Shown here: in pieces, positions 1-7,376 of the stretch
How positions within the stretch are numbered: position 1 is the first letter of the stretch
Layout of the letters: each line of letters opens with the position of its first letter
Source of the DNA: Candidatus Cloacimonadota bacterium
Lineage (GTDB): Bacteria > Cloacimonadota > Cloacimonadia > Cloacimonadales > TCS61
Assembly: GCA_030626645.1 (NCBI GenBank)
Contig: DAOUTP010000067.1
Coordinates: 1 to 8,261, forward strand
Direction: 5' to 3'
Length of the DNA: 8,261 bases
Program-made: the position numbers and the translations under genes
Notes under the pieces: model-generated
The model's input: the letters and a program-made list of their open reading frames with translations, nothing else
Told to the model about the DNA's origin: nothing
The model's database searches: none

Positions 1-576
<576 letters not shown>

Positions 577-579
577 TTT

Positions 580-2241
580 ATGCATAATTTTTCCATTATG
601 AAAGTGGATATTAAAATAATATTAATAATAAGCCTGCTTTCTGCAGGCTTATTCCTATTTGCTAAAGATTTTACAATTGTTCAAGCCGAACCGATTAAAA
701 ATTCTCATAGCAGTACCAAGTATGAAAACATTATCTTCCTTGAAGATTTTGAAGATGGACTTGATTCATGGACAACTACCGATATTACTGATCCCGGCTC
801 CTTTTGGAACACCAGTATTTATAATGCTTTTGGTGGAACCGGAAAATCATGGCGGATGGCAGATGAAAATATTTCTCCAAATGGCGGTTATGAAGACAGC
901 TGGTATCAAGTTCTGGATACACCTGTGATCACATTACCGGCTTCAGGAAATTTAGCTATCTCTTTTGATCAATACAGAGCAATCGAAGAATTAGGAAGTA
1001 CAGGTAATTTTGACGGATGGGACGGCTTTAATGTTCGCATCAGAAATGTGGGACAAGATTATGTTGATGCAGAAATATTAACTGATTGTACTCCTGCTTA
1101 CAATAGTACAAGTTTATATAGTTTTGGTTTTGAACACAATGAAGATCCCGATGGAATTCCCGGAATTCCCGGCTGGGGTGGATCAACAGATTGGATATCA
1201 ACTTCAGTTTCAATTCCAACATCATATCTTGGTAACGAAGTAATAATCAGTTTTGCTTTTGCCTCAGATCCAAATACATCTACTGGTTCAAATCCTGAAT
1301 TAACCGGCTTATTTATAGATAACATTGATATAGCTGGAGTTTTTGTAAATGATGCCGAAGATGAAACCGGATTCATGAGTTTTTCCAATACTGCAAAAGG
1401 TGGAAATCTATGGCATGTTCTGGAAGATCCGAGCGCTCCTTCCCCGCTTCATGCGCTTGGCTGTTTTGATCCTGAAACATCATTTTACAATGCAAATATG
1501 CATAATTATATTTCAAGTGGAGATATTATCATGCCTGCAGAAGGTGATATCTATTTCGATATGAAAATAAAAACTGAACTGGATGATATTTCTTTTCCCA
1601 ATTGCGATTATTTCTCTGTTGAAGTAAGATATATCGCAGCAGTGTACCAGAATCCACCCGACCCACCTATTGTTATCTGGTCAAATTGGAATTCTATTTC
1701 CAATCCACTGGGAGACCCCGAAATTGAGAATGTTGTATTTACTGGTTCTGTTAGTAATTGGTCATATTTCTCAGATAATTGGAGTGGTTATAATGACCTC
1801 TCGCTACTAGTTGATGAGACAATTCAGCTTCGGATTGGATTGCATTCTAACGATGATGATCCCGAAGGATTTGGTCTAATGATTGATGATATAACTCTCT
1901 CCGATACGACCTATACTCACGTTGGTAATGAAGTTGTTCCAACTTCTCTGCCAACAATGTACAATTATCCCAATCCCTTTAACCCGACGACAACGATCAG
2001 TTTTGAAACCACGAATTTACACGAAAATACACGAATTGAAATTTATAATTTAAAAGGACAAAAAGTTAAAACTATCCCCGTCATCCTGAGCGGAGTCGAA
2101 GGACAAAGGGAAACTAAATATTCAGTCATTTGGAACGGTACCGACCAAAATAACCAACCTGTTGCTTCAGGTGTCTATCTTTATAAATTAAACGTAAATA
2201 ACAAAACTGAAGCAGTTAAGAATTGTTTATTGCTAAAATAA
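580..2241 (+). CDS. Secreted protein with two MAM/lectin-like beta domains and a C-terminal T9SS/FlgD-like sorting domain
   Basis: This is a 553-residue exported protein of unknown substrate. The N-terminus is a signal peptide: a hydrophobic run (IILIISLLSAGLFLF) follows a short basic n-region, with a possible cleavage after VQA near residue 36. ATG 598 (MKVDIKII) gives the more usual n-region; ATG 580 adds six residues. Neither has a clear Shine-Dalgarno sequence, unlike the downstream genes. Residues about 52-250 look like a jelly-roll/MAM-like adhesion domain (FLEDFEDGLDSWT, SFDQYRAIEE, GLFIDNIDIAG). Residues about 260-455 look like a second copy of the same kind (VFVNDAEDETGF through GLMIDDITLSD). 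The C-terminal 95 residues hold MYNYPNPFNPTTTISF (460-475), IYNLKGQKVKT, WNGTDQNNQPVASGVYLYKL, the FlgD-Ig/type A sorting domain seen in FCB bacteria. Residues 501-508 (VILSGVEG) are encoded exactly by a dispersed repeat and extend a loop of this domain. No protease or hydrolase motif was recognised, so a surface adhesin or carbohydrate-binding role is inference only. Confidence 0.85.
   Translation: MHNFSIMKVDIKIILIISLLSAGLFLFAKDFTIVQAEPIKNSHSSTKYENIIFLEDFEDGLDSWTTTDITDPGSFWNTSIYNAFGGTGKSWRMADENISPNGGYEDSWYQVLDTPVITLPASGNLAISFDQYRAIEELGSTGNFDGWDGFNVRIRNVGQDYVDAEILTDCTPAYNSTSLYSFGFEHNEDPDGIPGIPGWGGSTDWISTSVSIPTSYLGNEVIISFAFASDPNTSTGSNPELTGLFIDNIDIAGVFVNDAEDETGFMSFSNTAKGGNLWHVLEDPSAPSPLHALGCFDPETSFYNANMHNYISSGDIIMPAEGDIYFDMKIKTELDDISFPNCDYFSVEVRYIAAVYQNPPDPPIVIWSNWNSISNPLGDPEIENVVFTGSVSNWSYFSDNWSGYNDLSLLVDETIQLRIGLHSNDDDPEGFGLMIDDITLSDTTYTHVGNEVVPTSLPTMYNYPNPFNPTTTISFETTNLHENTRIEIYNLKGQKVKTIPVILSGVEGQRETKYSVIWNGTDQNNQPVASGVYLYKLNVNNKTEAVKNCLLLK
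627..660 (+). terminator. Terminator-like hairpin for the upstream dehydrogenase, inside signal-peptide codons
   Basis: A perfect 11-bp stem pairs 627-637 (AATAAGCCTGC) with 643-653 (GCAGGCTTATT) around a 5-base loop. It lies 51 bases after the dehydrogenase stop. The following tract (CCTATTT) has few consecutive Ts, so intrinsic termination would be imperfect. The stem lies inside the hydrophobic signal-peptide region of the next gene. It could be a leaky terminator, a 3' stabilising hairpin, or an mRNA structure acting on translation of the secreted protein. The dyad is directly visible; the function is inference. Confidence 0.55.
2080..2103 (+). repeat. Dispersed 24-bp repeat, copy 1 (within coding sequence)
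   Basis: This 24-bp unit has core GAGCGGAGTCGAAGGA. An inverted copy at 4924-4947 matches at 23 of 24 positions. Here it is exactly codon-aligned and encodes VILSGVEG in a loop of the sorting domain of the secreted protein. From memory, near-identical strings are frequent in genomes of several environmental bacterial lineages; the copy number in this genome cannot be seen from the window. Confidence 0.8.
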
Positions 2242-2261
2242 CAACATCTTAAATTCAACAT

Positions 2262-2296
2262 AGCCATTCTGGAATCATCGGAATGGCTGTTTTTTT
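2262..2296 (+). terminator. Rho-independent terminator after the secreted-protein gene
   Basis: An 8-bp perfect stem AGCCATTC (2262-2269) pairs with GAATGGCT (2281-2288) across an 11-base loop. The stem can extend by wobble pairs on both sides. It is followed by one G and seven Ts (2290-2296). It sits 20 bases after the stop codon of the secreted-protein gene and separates it from the yggS unit. Confidence 0.88.
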
Positions 2297-2301
2297 CTTG
2301 C

Positions 2302-2336
2302 TTGACATATAAATCTAATTAATTTCCCTTTATTAT
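2302..2336 (+). promoter_or_regulatory. Possible promoter of the yggS unit
   Basis: A consensus-like TTGACA is at 2302-2307, just after the terminator and 53 bases before the yggS start. The best -10-like hexamer, TATTAT at 2331-2336, is 23 bases away, longer than the usual 16-18. At the normal distance the sequence (TCCCTT) does not fit. The position is right for the unit's promoter, but only the -35-like box is convincing and the lineage's consensus is unknown. Confidence 0.28.
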
Positions 2337-2359
2337 TAATTAATATAAGTGGGAATGAA

Positions 2360-3055
2360 ATGTCGTTATATGAAAATATTGAAATAATTAGAGAAAGAGT
2401 CAATAAAGCTGCAATAAAGGCAAATCGTGATCCTATAGATATTAAACTACTGGCAGTAACCAAAACTAGATCAATTGAAACAATTGAAGAAGCTCTTTCC
2501 AATAATATCGAATTTATTGGTGAGAATAAAGTTCAAGAAGCTGAAGACAAAATACCTTTACTTGAAGGAAAATTTAAAGAATTCCATTTTATCGGGCATT
2601 TGCAATCTAACAAAATTAGCAAATTAATGAAGCTAAAACCAACTCTTATTCATTCGATAGATAAATATTCCACAGCAAATAAATTAAATAACTATTTAAA
2701 ACAAAACTTACTTACACAAGATGTGTTGATTGAAGTGAACACATCGGATGAAGTGAACAAATTTGGAATTCATCCGGATGAAACAGTTAAACTTATAAAA
2801 GCCATCAGCCAGCTGGAAAATATTAAGGTCAAAGGCTTAATGACAATCAGCATGTTTACTCACAACGAAAAAATAATTAGAGGATCTTTTATTAAATTAG
2901 GGAAATTATTTAATGAGATCAAAGTTGCGGAAATTCCCGATGTTGAAATGAAATACTTATCTATGGGAATGACGAATGATTTTGAGATCGCTATTGAAGA
3001 AGGTGCAAACATCATACGCCTTGGTACTGCGATCTTCGGAGCAAGAAATTATTAA
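2360..3055 (+). CDS. yggS: YggS/PROSC family PLP-binding homeostasis protein
   Basis: This is a 231-residue cytosolic protein of the YggS/PLPBP family, a fold-type III pyridoxal-5'-phosphate carrier. It lacks known catalytic activity and keeps vitamin B6 and amino-/keto-acid pools balanced. The PLP lysine is K35 in LLAVTKTRS. Other family signatures are [31 protein letters not shown] and [17 protein letters not shown] followed by [10 protein letters not shown]. The length is normal for the family. The segment [14 protein letters not shown] replaces the commoner VNIG..KSGI form but keeps the layout. The start ATG 2360 is preceded by a weak GTGGGA and gives the expected N-terminus. It is the first gene of a probable unit; the next gene starts 12 bp after its stop. 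Confidence 0.95.
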   Translation: MSLYENIEIIRERVNKAAIKANRDPIDIKLLAVTKTRSIETIEEALSNNIEFIGENKVQEAEDKIPLLEGKFKEFHFIGHLQSNKISKLMKLKPTLIHSIDKYSTANKLNNYLKQNLLTQDVLIEVNTSDEVNKFGIHPDETVKLIKAISQLENIKVKGLMTISMFTHNEKIIRGSFIKLGKLFNEIKVAEIPDVEMKYLSMGMTNDFEIAIEEGANIIRLGTAIFGARNY

Positions 3056-3067
3056 ATTGGAGAGGAA

Positions 3068-3679
3068 ATGTTATCAATAATAGTCTTTGCTTTTCTGTTG
3101 ATCACATCTTATTTACTAGGATGTTTTTCGACTGCAAAACTAATTACAAAATCATATAAAAGTATAAACATTTACAAAGTTGGTTCGGGTCTTCCCGATA
3201 CCCAGAACATTTATATCAATATTGATAAATCTTTGGGGATTTTCACTGGAATTGTTGATTTTGGTAAAATGTATTTCTACATTGTATTGATGAGTTTCTT
3301 GTTAAACTATCCGCCCATAACTGACAAAATCGGGGATATAGGCTCCAATGACCATTTGCTGATCTTAGGTTTTTTCATGGTGATAGGTCACTGTCTACCC
3401 ATAACACATCGTTTCAGGGGTGGCAGAGGTCTTTTCACATATATTGGATTTGTCTTGTATTTTGCTCCATTCCCTATGATGATGATTATTGTCCTAGCGG
3501 TAATCCTTGTCGTATTCTTCAAGCAAATTCGTTTTGCACAATATATGATAGTTCTGCTGCCGCCATTTATTAATTTCTTTTTTGAAGATGATGCCGCTTT
3601 TCTGGCAAAAATGTTTATTGCTGCATTATTAGTAGGTATCATTAATTTAATAGTATCTAAAAAACTGGGCGAGATCTAG
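3068..3679 (+). CDS. plsY: Divergent PlsY-family membrane protein (acyl-phosphate:glycerol-3-phosphate acyltransferase-like)
   Basis: This is a 203-residue integral membrane protein with several hydrophobic segments (about 2-19, 56-79, 97-111, 122-150, 157-171 and 182-196). PlsY makes lysophosphatidic acid from acyl-phosphate and glycerol-3-phosphate, the first step of bacterial phospholipid synthesis. The family layout is kept: YLLGCFSTAKL (motif 1 region, 15-25), a GSG at 39-41, an Asp/Lys pair in VDFGK (63-67), and GHCLPITHRFRGGRG (107-121) in place of the usual GH.FP...F.GGKG. Two motifs are altered. The phosphate-loop motif that normally reads GSGNIGATN is GSGLPDTQN here, and GGKGVAT is GGRGLFT. 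The symbol marks the family; the normal activity is not assured, and this may be a paralog with another acyl acceptor or donor. It has a strong ribosome-binding site (GGAGAGG) 12 bp after yggS and leads into three acyltransferase-like genes. Confidence 0.8.
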   Translation: MLSIIVFAFLLITSYLLGCFSTAKLITKSYKSINIYKVGSGLPDTQNIYINIDKSLGIFTGIVDFGKMYFYIVLMSFLLNYPPITDKIGDIGSNDHLLILGFFMVIGHCLPITHRFRGGRGLFTYIGFVLYFAPFPMMMIIVLAVILVVFFKQIRFAQYMIVLLPPFINFFFEDDAAFLAKMFIAALLVGIINLIVSKKLGEI

Positions 3680-3722
3680 AAAACTATGATCTGTTATTAC
3701 ATAACTTGAGAGAGGGAAAATT

Positions 3723-4904
3723 ATGATAGAAAGAACTATACATAATGATATCGAGTTGATATCATTTGGAAATGAAAGTAAAGCTGAACGAAAACTACTG
3801 AAACAATTTGTAAACTTTCATTGGGAACTCTATAAGAATGAACCAAAGTACATTCCACTATTAGATTACGAATATTTAGGTTTCAAACTTATTGGAATAA
3901 CAGGTTTTTTCGAACCAAAAAATCTCTTTTTTAAACATGCAACAATGCGTTTCTTCATGATACTGAAAAATAGAAAAGTTATTGGACGTTGTAACGCATT
4001 TGCGAACTACAGGCATAATGAACGATGGAATGATAAAGTTGGTTTTTTCGGTCAGTTTGAATGTATCGAAGATGAATCGGTTGCAAAGATACTCACTGAC
4101 GCTGCAATAAGCTTCTTAAAAGAATTAGAAATGGACACAATTCGCGGTCCGCAAAACCTTCCGGTAAATGATGCTACACCGGGTTTTTTAACTAAAGGGT
4201 TTGATTCAAGACCTGTGATGTACTATCATTACAATAAACCATATTATTCTTCGCTGATAGAAAAATTGGATTTTAAACCAGTAAAAAGAGTGCTGTCATG
4301 GGAACAGGATCCAAGCCGTCCGATGGAAGATAAACTCGAGCGTTTAGGTCAGAAGATAATTGATAGATTTAATGTTACAATTGAGGATTGGGGAGCACGT
4401 TCATTAGAAATTCGTAAAAAAGAAATGTTGGAAATCTATAATGCCGCCTGGAATGATAACTATGGTTTTGTCCCTTTCACGCAAGATGAATTCAACCAGA
4501 TAATTGACGACATGCTGCTTATCATGGATAAAAAATTGTTTATCTTCCTTTACATAAAAGGTGAACCTGCTGCTTTTTTTGGTGGTGTTCCTAATGTATC
4601 GGAAAATTTAGAGCGTATTGGTTCTTTTAGGAATATGGAGTTGATCCGTGCAATTAAAATGATTCTGGGTGCAAAAAAAACTAAAGGATTCCGTTTGGGT
4701 TATCTGGGAGTTAAGCCCAAATTCCGACGTTTGGGTTTAGATGGTGTTATGTTGTGGAAACAAAAACAATATTCCAGCACCAAATACGAATATTGCGATA
4801 TGGGTTGGGTGTTGGAAGATAATAAAATGGTTATCCGGCTAATTGAAATGATAGAAGCTAAAGACAGCAAAACCTATACAATTTACGAAAAGGAGATAGA
4901 TTAA
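3723..4904 (+). CDS. GNAT-fold acyl-CoA N-acyltransferase-like protein, divergent paralog 1 (YghO/bCerS-like)
   Basis: This 393-residue soluble protein is colinear with the two following genes: FHWELYKNEPKYIPLL (33-47), KHATMRFFM, VIGRCNAFANYRHNE, KVGFFGQFE, MDTIRGPQNLPVND (137-150), a central AAWNDNYGFVPFT.DEF block (231-247), a C-terminal GNAT-like core near LGVKPKFRRLGLDGVMLW (328-345), and DMGWVLEDNKM. It has about 17 extra residues near the N-terminus. It lacks the NDECGLL signature of the other two (NDATPGFL here), and its acetyl-CoA-loop equivalent FRRLGLD lacks the first glycine. The group includes, as I recall, E. coli YghO and the acyl-CoA-dependent ceramide synthase of Caulobacter; an N-acyl lipid role is inferred from that. 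The ribosome-binding site GAGAGAGGG precedes ATG 3723, 43 bp after the PlsY-like gene. The substrate is unknown. Confidence 0.75.
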   Translation: MIERTIHNDIELISFGNESKAERKLLKQFVNFHWELYKNEPKYIPLLDYEYLGFKLIGITGFFEPKNLFFKHATMRFFMILKNRKVIGRCNAFANYRHNERWNDKVGFFGQFECIEDESVAKILTDAAISFLKELEMDTIRGPQNLPVNDATPGFLTKGFDSRPVMYYHYNKPYYSSLIEKLDFKPVKRVLSWEQDPSRPMEDKLERLGQKIIDRFNVTIEDWGARSLEIRKKEMLEIYNAAWNDNYGFVPFTQDEFNQIIDDMLLIMDKKLFIFLYIKGEPAAFFGGVPNVSENLERIGSFRNMELIRAIKMILGAKKTKGFRLGYLGVKPKFRRLGLDGVMLWKQKQYSSTKYEYCDMGWVLEDNKMVIRLIEMIEAKDSKTYTIYEKEID

Positions 4905-4923
4905 AATGATTTATAATCCAATC

Positions 4924-4947
4924 TCCTTCGACTCCGCCCAGGATGAC
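4924..4947 (-). repeat. Dispersed 24-bp repeat, copy 2 (intergenic, inverted)
   Basis: This is the reverse complement of the 2080-2103 unit with one mismatch (23 of 24). It lies in the 96-bp gap between acyltransferase-like paralogs 1 and 2, 20 bases after the stop of the first. The rest of the gap is AT-rich and ends with the next gene's ribosome-binding site (AGAGGA). Confidence 0.8.
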
Positions 4948-5000
4948 AATTTCATAGTCGATTATCAAATCTATCCAAACAAAATAAATAGAGGATAAAT

Positions 5001-6125
5001 ATGATTAAAATTACAGAAGTTAAAACTAACAATGATTTACTAAAATTCATCAAGTTTCCATTTAAATTGTATAAAAATAATCCAAACTGGGTTGCTCCTC
5101 TTATTAGTGATCAAAAAACGTTTTTCGATCCTGAGAAAAACCCATATTTCAAACATTCTGAAGTTCAGCTCTTTCTGGCTTATAAAGACAAAGAAATAGT
5201 TGGCAGGATTTCTGCTCAAACAAATACAAATCATAATAAAACTCATGAAGATAAAATTGGTTTCTTTGGATTTTTTGAAGCAATAGATGATCAGGAAGTG
5301 GCAAATACGCTTTTTGATGCTGCCAAAAAATGGATCAAAAATAAAGGAATGGATACAATGCGAGGACCTGCCAGCTTTTCTGTGAACGATGAATGCGGGT
5401 TATTGATGGATGCATTTGACTTGAGCCCAATTGTAATGATGACATACAATCCTGAATACTATATTAAATTATTTGAAAATTACGGACATGAAAAATCGAT
5501 GGATCTTCTTGCCTATAATGCAGAAGTAAAACCGCCGCCGGAAAGATTGAAAAGGCTATCCGATAGAATTGAGAAGAGAGCTCATTTTACGGTAAGAAAT
5601 TTAAAGACCAAAAATAAGAAGAAATTACGTGAAGATATAGAAAAAATATTCACAATTTATGAGACTGCATGGTCAGATAACTGGGGTTACGTTCCAATGT
5701 CAGCAGAGGAATTTGACCTTCTTGTAGATTCCCTACTTCCTATAATTTTACCTGAGTTGATATTTATTGCTGAGGTAGATGGAGAAGCTGTTGGGCTTTC
5801 GGTAACATTACCGGATTATAATTTCGTATTAAAGAAAATGAAGGGAAAAATGCTGCCATTTGGCTGGTTGAAATTCCTACACTATAAAGACAAAATACCA
5901 GGATTACGAGTTGTGATCATGGGAGTTTTGGATGAATATAAAGGACGTGGAATTGACGTTGTGATGTATTGCAAAACTCATGAAGTTGCTCAGAATCATA
6001 AGATCCCATTTAAAGAAGCAGAATTTTCATGGATATTAGAAAGTAATACAATGATGAACAAGATCGCAACAACACTGGACGCAAAAGTATACAAAACTTA
6101 TAGAATGTATGATAAATCGATTTAA
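5001..6125 (+). CDS. GNAT-fold acyl-CoA N-acyltransferase-like protein, paralog 2 (YghO/bCerS-like)
   Basis: This is a 374-residue soluble protein. The N-terminal half carries FKLYKNNPNWVAPL (21-34), HSEVQLFLA, GRISAQTNTNHNK (68-80), DKIGFFGFFEAIDD (84-97) and MRGPASFSVNDECGLL (120-135). The C-terminal half has a GNAT core with VVIMGVLDEYKGRGIDVVMY (304-323), where GRGID is the likely CoA pyrophosphate loop, then SWILESNTMMN (343-353) and a closing KTYRMYDK. These are the hallmarks of the large two-GNAT-lobe family that includes YghO and, as I recall, the bacterial ceramide synthase bCerS, which transfers an acyl chain from CoA to an amine. Hand alignment with the next gene gives about 57% identity with one gap, so the two arose by duplication. 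The start ATG 5001 has AGAGGA upstream. Substrate unknown; N-acylation of a lipid-like amine is inference. Confidence 0.8.
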   Translation: MIKITEVKTNNDLLKFIKFPFKLYKNNPNWVAPLISDQKTFFDPEKNPYFKHSEVQLFLAYKDKEIVGRISAQTNTNHNKTHEDKIGFFGFFEAIDDQEVANTLFDAAKKWIKNKGMDTMRGPASFSVNDECGLLMDAFDLSPIVMMTYNPEYYIKLFENYGHEKSMDLLAYNAEVKPPPERLKRLSDRIEKRAHFTVRNLKTKNKKKLREDIEKIFTIYETAWSDNWGYVPMSAEEFDLLVDSLLPIILPELIFIAEVDGEAVGLSVTLPDYNFVLKKMKGKMLPFGWLKFLHYKDKIPGLRVVIMGVLDEYKGRGIDVVMYCKTHEVAQNHKIPFKEAEFSWILESNTMMNKIATTLDAKVYKTYRMYDKSI

Positions 6126-6140
6126 AGGAGTGGAATTAAA

Positions 6141-7271
6141 ATGATAAAAATTAAAACTGTTATTAGTAAAAAAGAGCTGAAGCAATTCATCATGCTTCCA
6201 TTCAAGCTGTATAAAAATGATCCCAACTGGGTTCCTCCTCTAATCATGGATCAGAAGAATTTTTTTAACCCAAAGAAAAATCCCTATTATGAACATTCCG
6301 AAGTACAATTGTTCATTGCACTCAAAGACGAGAAAGTGGTAGGCAGAATATCTGCACAAACAAATACTCAGCACAACAAATTCCACGAGGATAAGATCGG
6401 TTTCTTCGGATTCTTTGAGAGTGTAAATGATCAAACGGTGACAGATACACTTTTTGCTGCAGCGCATGATTGGCTTAAGGAAAGAGGTATGGATACGATG
6501 CGCGGTCCTATGAATTTTTCTACCAATAATGAATGCGGATTGCTTGTTAATGGATTTGATACGCCTCCATTTATTTTGATGACTCATAACTCGGAATGGT
6601 ATCAAAAACTTTATGAAGGTTTTGGATTGGCTAAAGAAATGGATCTACTGGCTTATCTTATTCCCAAAAGACCAACACCAGAACGGTTGAAAAGAATAAC
6701 TGACAAGCTACAGAAAAGGGGTAGATTCACAGTGCGTGAACTCTCTTCCAAGAATAAAAAGGAATTGAGAAAAGACCTGCAAACGGTTTTTACCGTTTAT
6801 ACAAAAGCATGGGAACGCAATTGGGGATTTGTACCTATGACTAAAAAAGAATTTGATCATGAAATTGATTCTGTGATCGATGTTGTCCGTCCGGAATTTT
6901 TCTACCTGGCTTTTGTGAATGATGAACCTGCAGGTTTTTATGTAGCACTGCCGGATTATAATCAGATACTGATAAAGATGAAAGGAAGGCTTTTCCCATT
7001 TGGGATATTCCATGCACTTTTTGGAAAAAATAAAATAACAGCAATGCGTGTGATCACCATGGGTGTTGTCAAAGAATATCAGAACCGTGGTATTGATACG
7101 GTTTTTTACACAAAGAATTTCATGATTGCCAATGAGCACAAAAAAATGAATATCGAAAATGCTGAAATGTCCTGGATATTGGAAACCAATACGATGATGA
7201 ATCGCATCGCTACCAATCTGGGTGGATGGGTTCATAAAACTTATAGGATTTGGGATAAGAAGATACTCTAG
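6141..7271 (+). CDS. GNAT-fold acyl-CoA N-acyltransferase-like protein, paralog 3 (YghO/bCerS-like)
   Basis: This 376-residue protein starts 15 bp after paralog 2, with AGGAGTGG as ribosome-binding site. It carries the same blocks in the same order: FKLYKNDPNWVPPL (21-34), GRISAQTNTQHNK (68-80), DKIGFFGFFESVND (84-97), MRGPMNFSTNNECGLL (120-135), FTVYTKAWERNWGFVPM (217-233), TMGVVKEYQNRGIDTVFY (306-323), SWILETNTMMN (344-354). The N-terminal 330 residues align with paralog 2 without a gap. Differences at functional-looking sites are NNECGLL instead of NDECGLL and QNRGID instead of KGRGID, so the first glycine of the CoA loop is Asn. This suggests divergence in acyl donor or acceptor choice after duplication. 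The stop codon lies six bases before the outer arm of the IVS-like element downstream. Family call firm; reaction unknown. Confidence 0.8.
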   Translation: MIKIKTVISKKELKQFIMLPFKLYKNDPNWVPPLIMDQKNFFNPKKNPYYEHSEVQLFIALKDEKVVGRISAQTNTQHNKFHEDKIGFFGFFESVNDQTVTDTLFAAAHDWLKERGMDTMRGPMNFSTNNECGLLVNGFDTPPFILMTHNSEWYQKLYEGFGLAKEMDLLAYLIPKRPTPERLKRITDKLQKRGRFTVRELSSKNKKELRKDLQTVFTVYTKAWERNWGFVPMTKKEFDHEIDSVIDVVRPEFFYLAFVNDEPAGFYVALPDYNQILIKMKGRLFPFGIFHALFGKNKITAMRVITMGVVKEYQNRGIDTVFYTKNFMIANEHKKMNIENAEMSWILETNTMMNRIATNLGGWVHKTYRIWDKKIL

Positions 7272-7302
7272 AGAATGAATGTCCAATATAAGAAGAGAAG
7301 CC

Positions 7303-7327
7303 GTTTGCTATCGCAAGCCGACTTTTT
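7303..7327 (+). terminator. Weak terminator-like hairpin after paralog 3
   Basis: A 6-bp stem GTTTGC (7303-7308) pairs with GCAAGC (7313-7318), including one G-T pair, around loop TATC. Five Ts follow at 7323-7327 after a 4-base gap. It lies within the left flank of the IVS-like element, 32 bases after the stop of the acyltransferase-like gene. The stem is short and the T-run displaced, so termination is uncertain. Confidence 0.3.
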
Positions 7328-7348
7328 GAACACGGAATGCCCAAATAA
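7326..7348 (+). repeat. Left inner arm of inverted repeat flanking the S23-type gene
   Basis: This 23-base arm begins TTGAACACGG. It is complementary to 7752-7773 (19 Watson-Crick matches plus one G-U in RNA). It ends 12 bases before the S23-type start codon, so pairing of the arms in RNA would enclose the whole gene. Confidence 0.75.
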
Positions 7349-7376
7349 GAAGGAAGAAGCATGAACAAAGAAATGA
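7328..7376 (+). repeat. Left 7-bp-phased tract (GAA/CAA every 7 bases)
   Basis: Seven successive 7-base units each begin GAA or CAA (7328, 7335, 7342, 7349, 7356, 7363, 7370). The tract runs through the left arm, the ribosome-binding site and the first codons of the S23-type gene. It mirrors the TT-phased tract on the right in inverted sense. Phasing is directly counted; function unknown. Confidence 0.55.

Noticed and set aside
1153..1170. Tandem 9-bp duplication GGAATTCCC in the secreted-protein gene
   Set aside because: It gives GIPGIPG in a loop. It is a minor in-frame slippage with no sign of wider meaning.
6708..7286. A 192-residue open frame on the minus strand
   Set aside because: It is antisense to the conserved third acyltransferase-like gene, has no family resemblance, and its composition follows from the opposite strand's codons.
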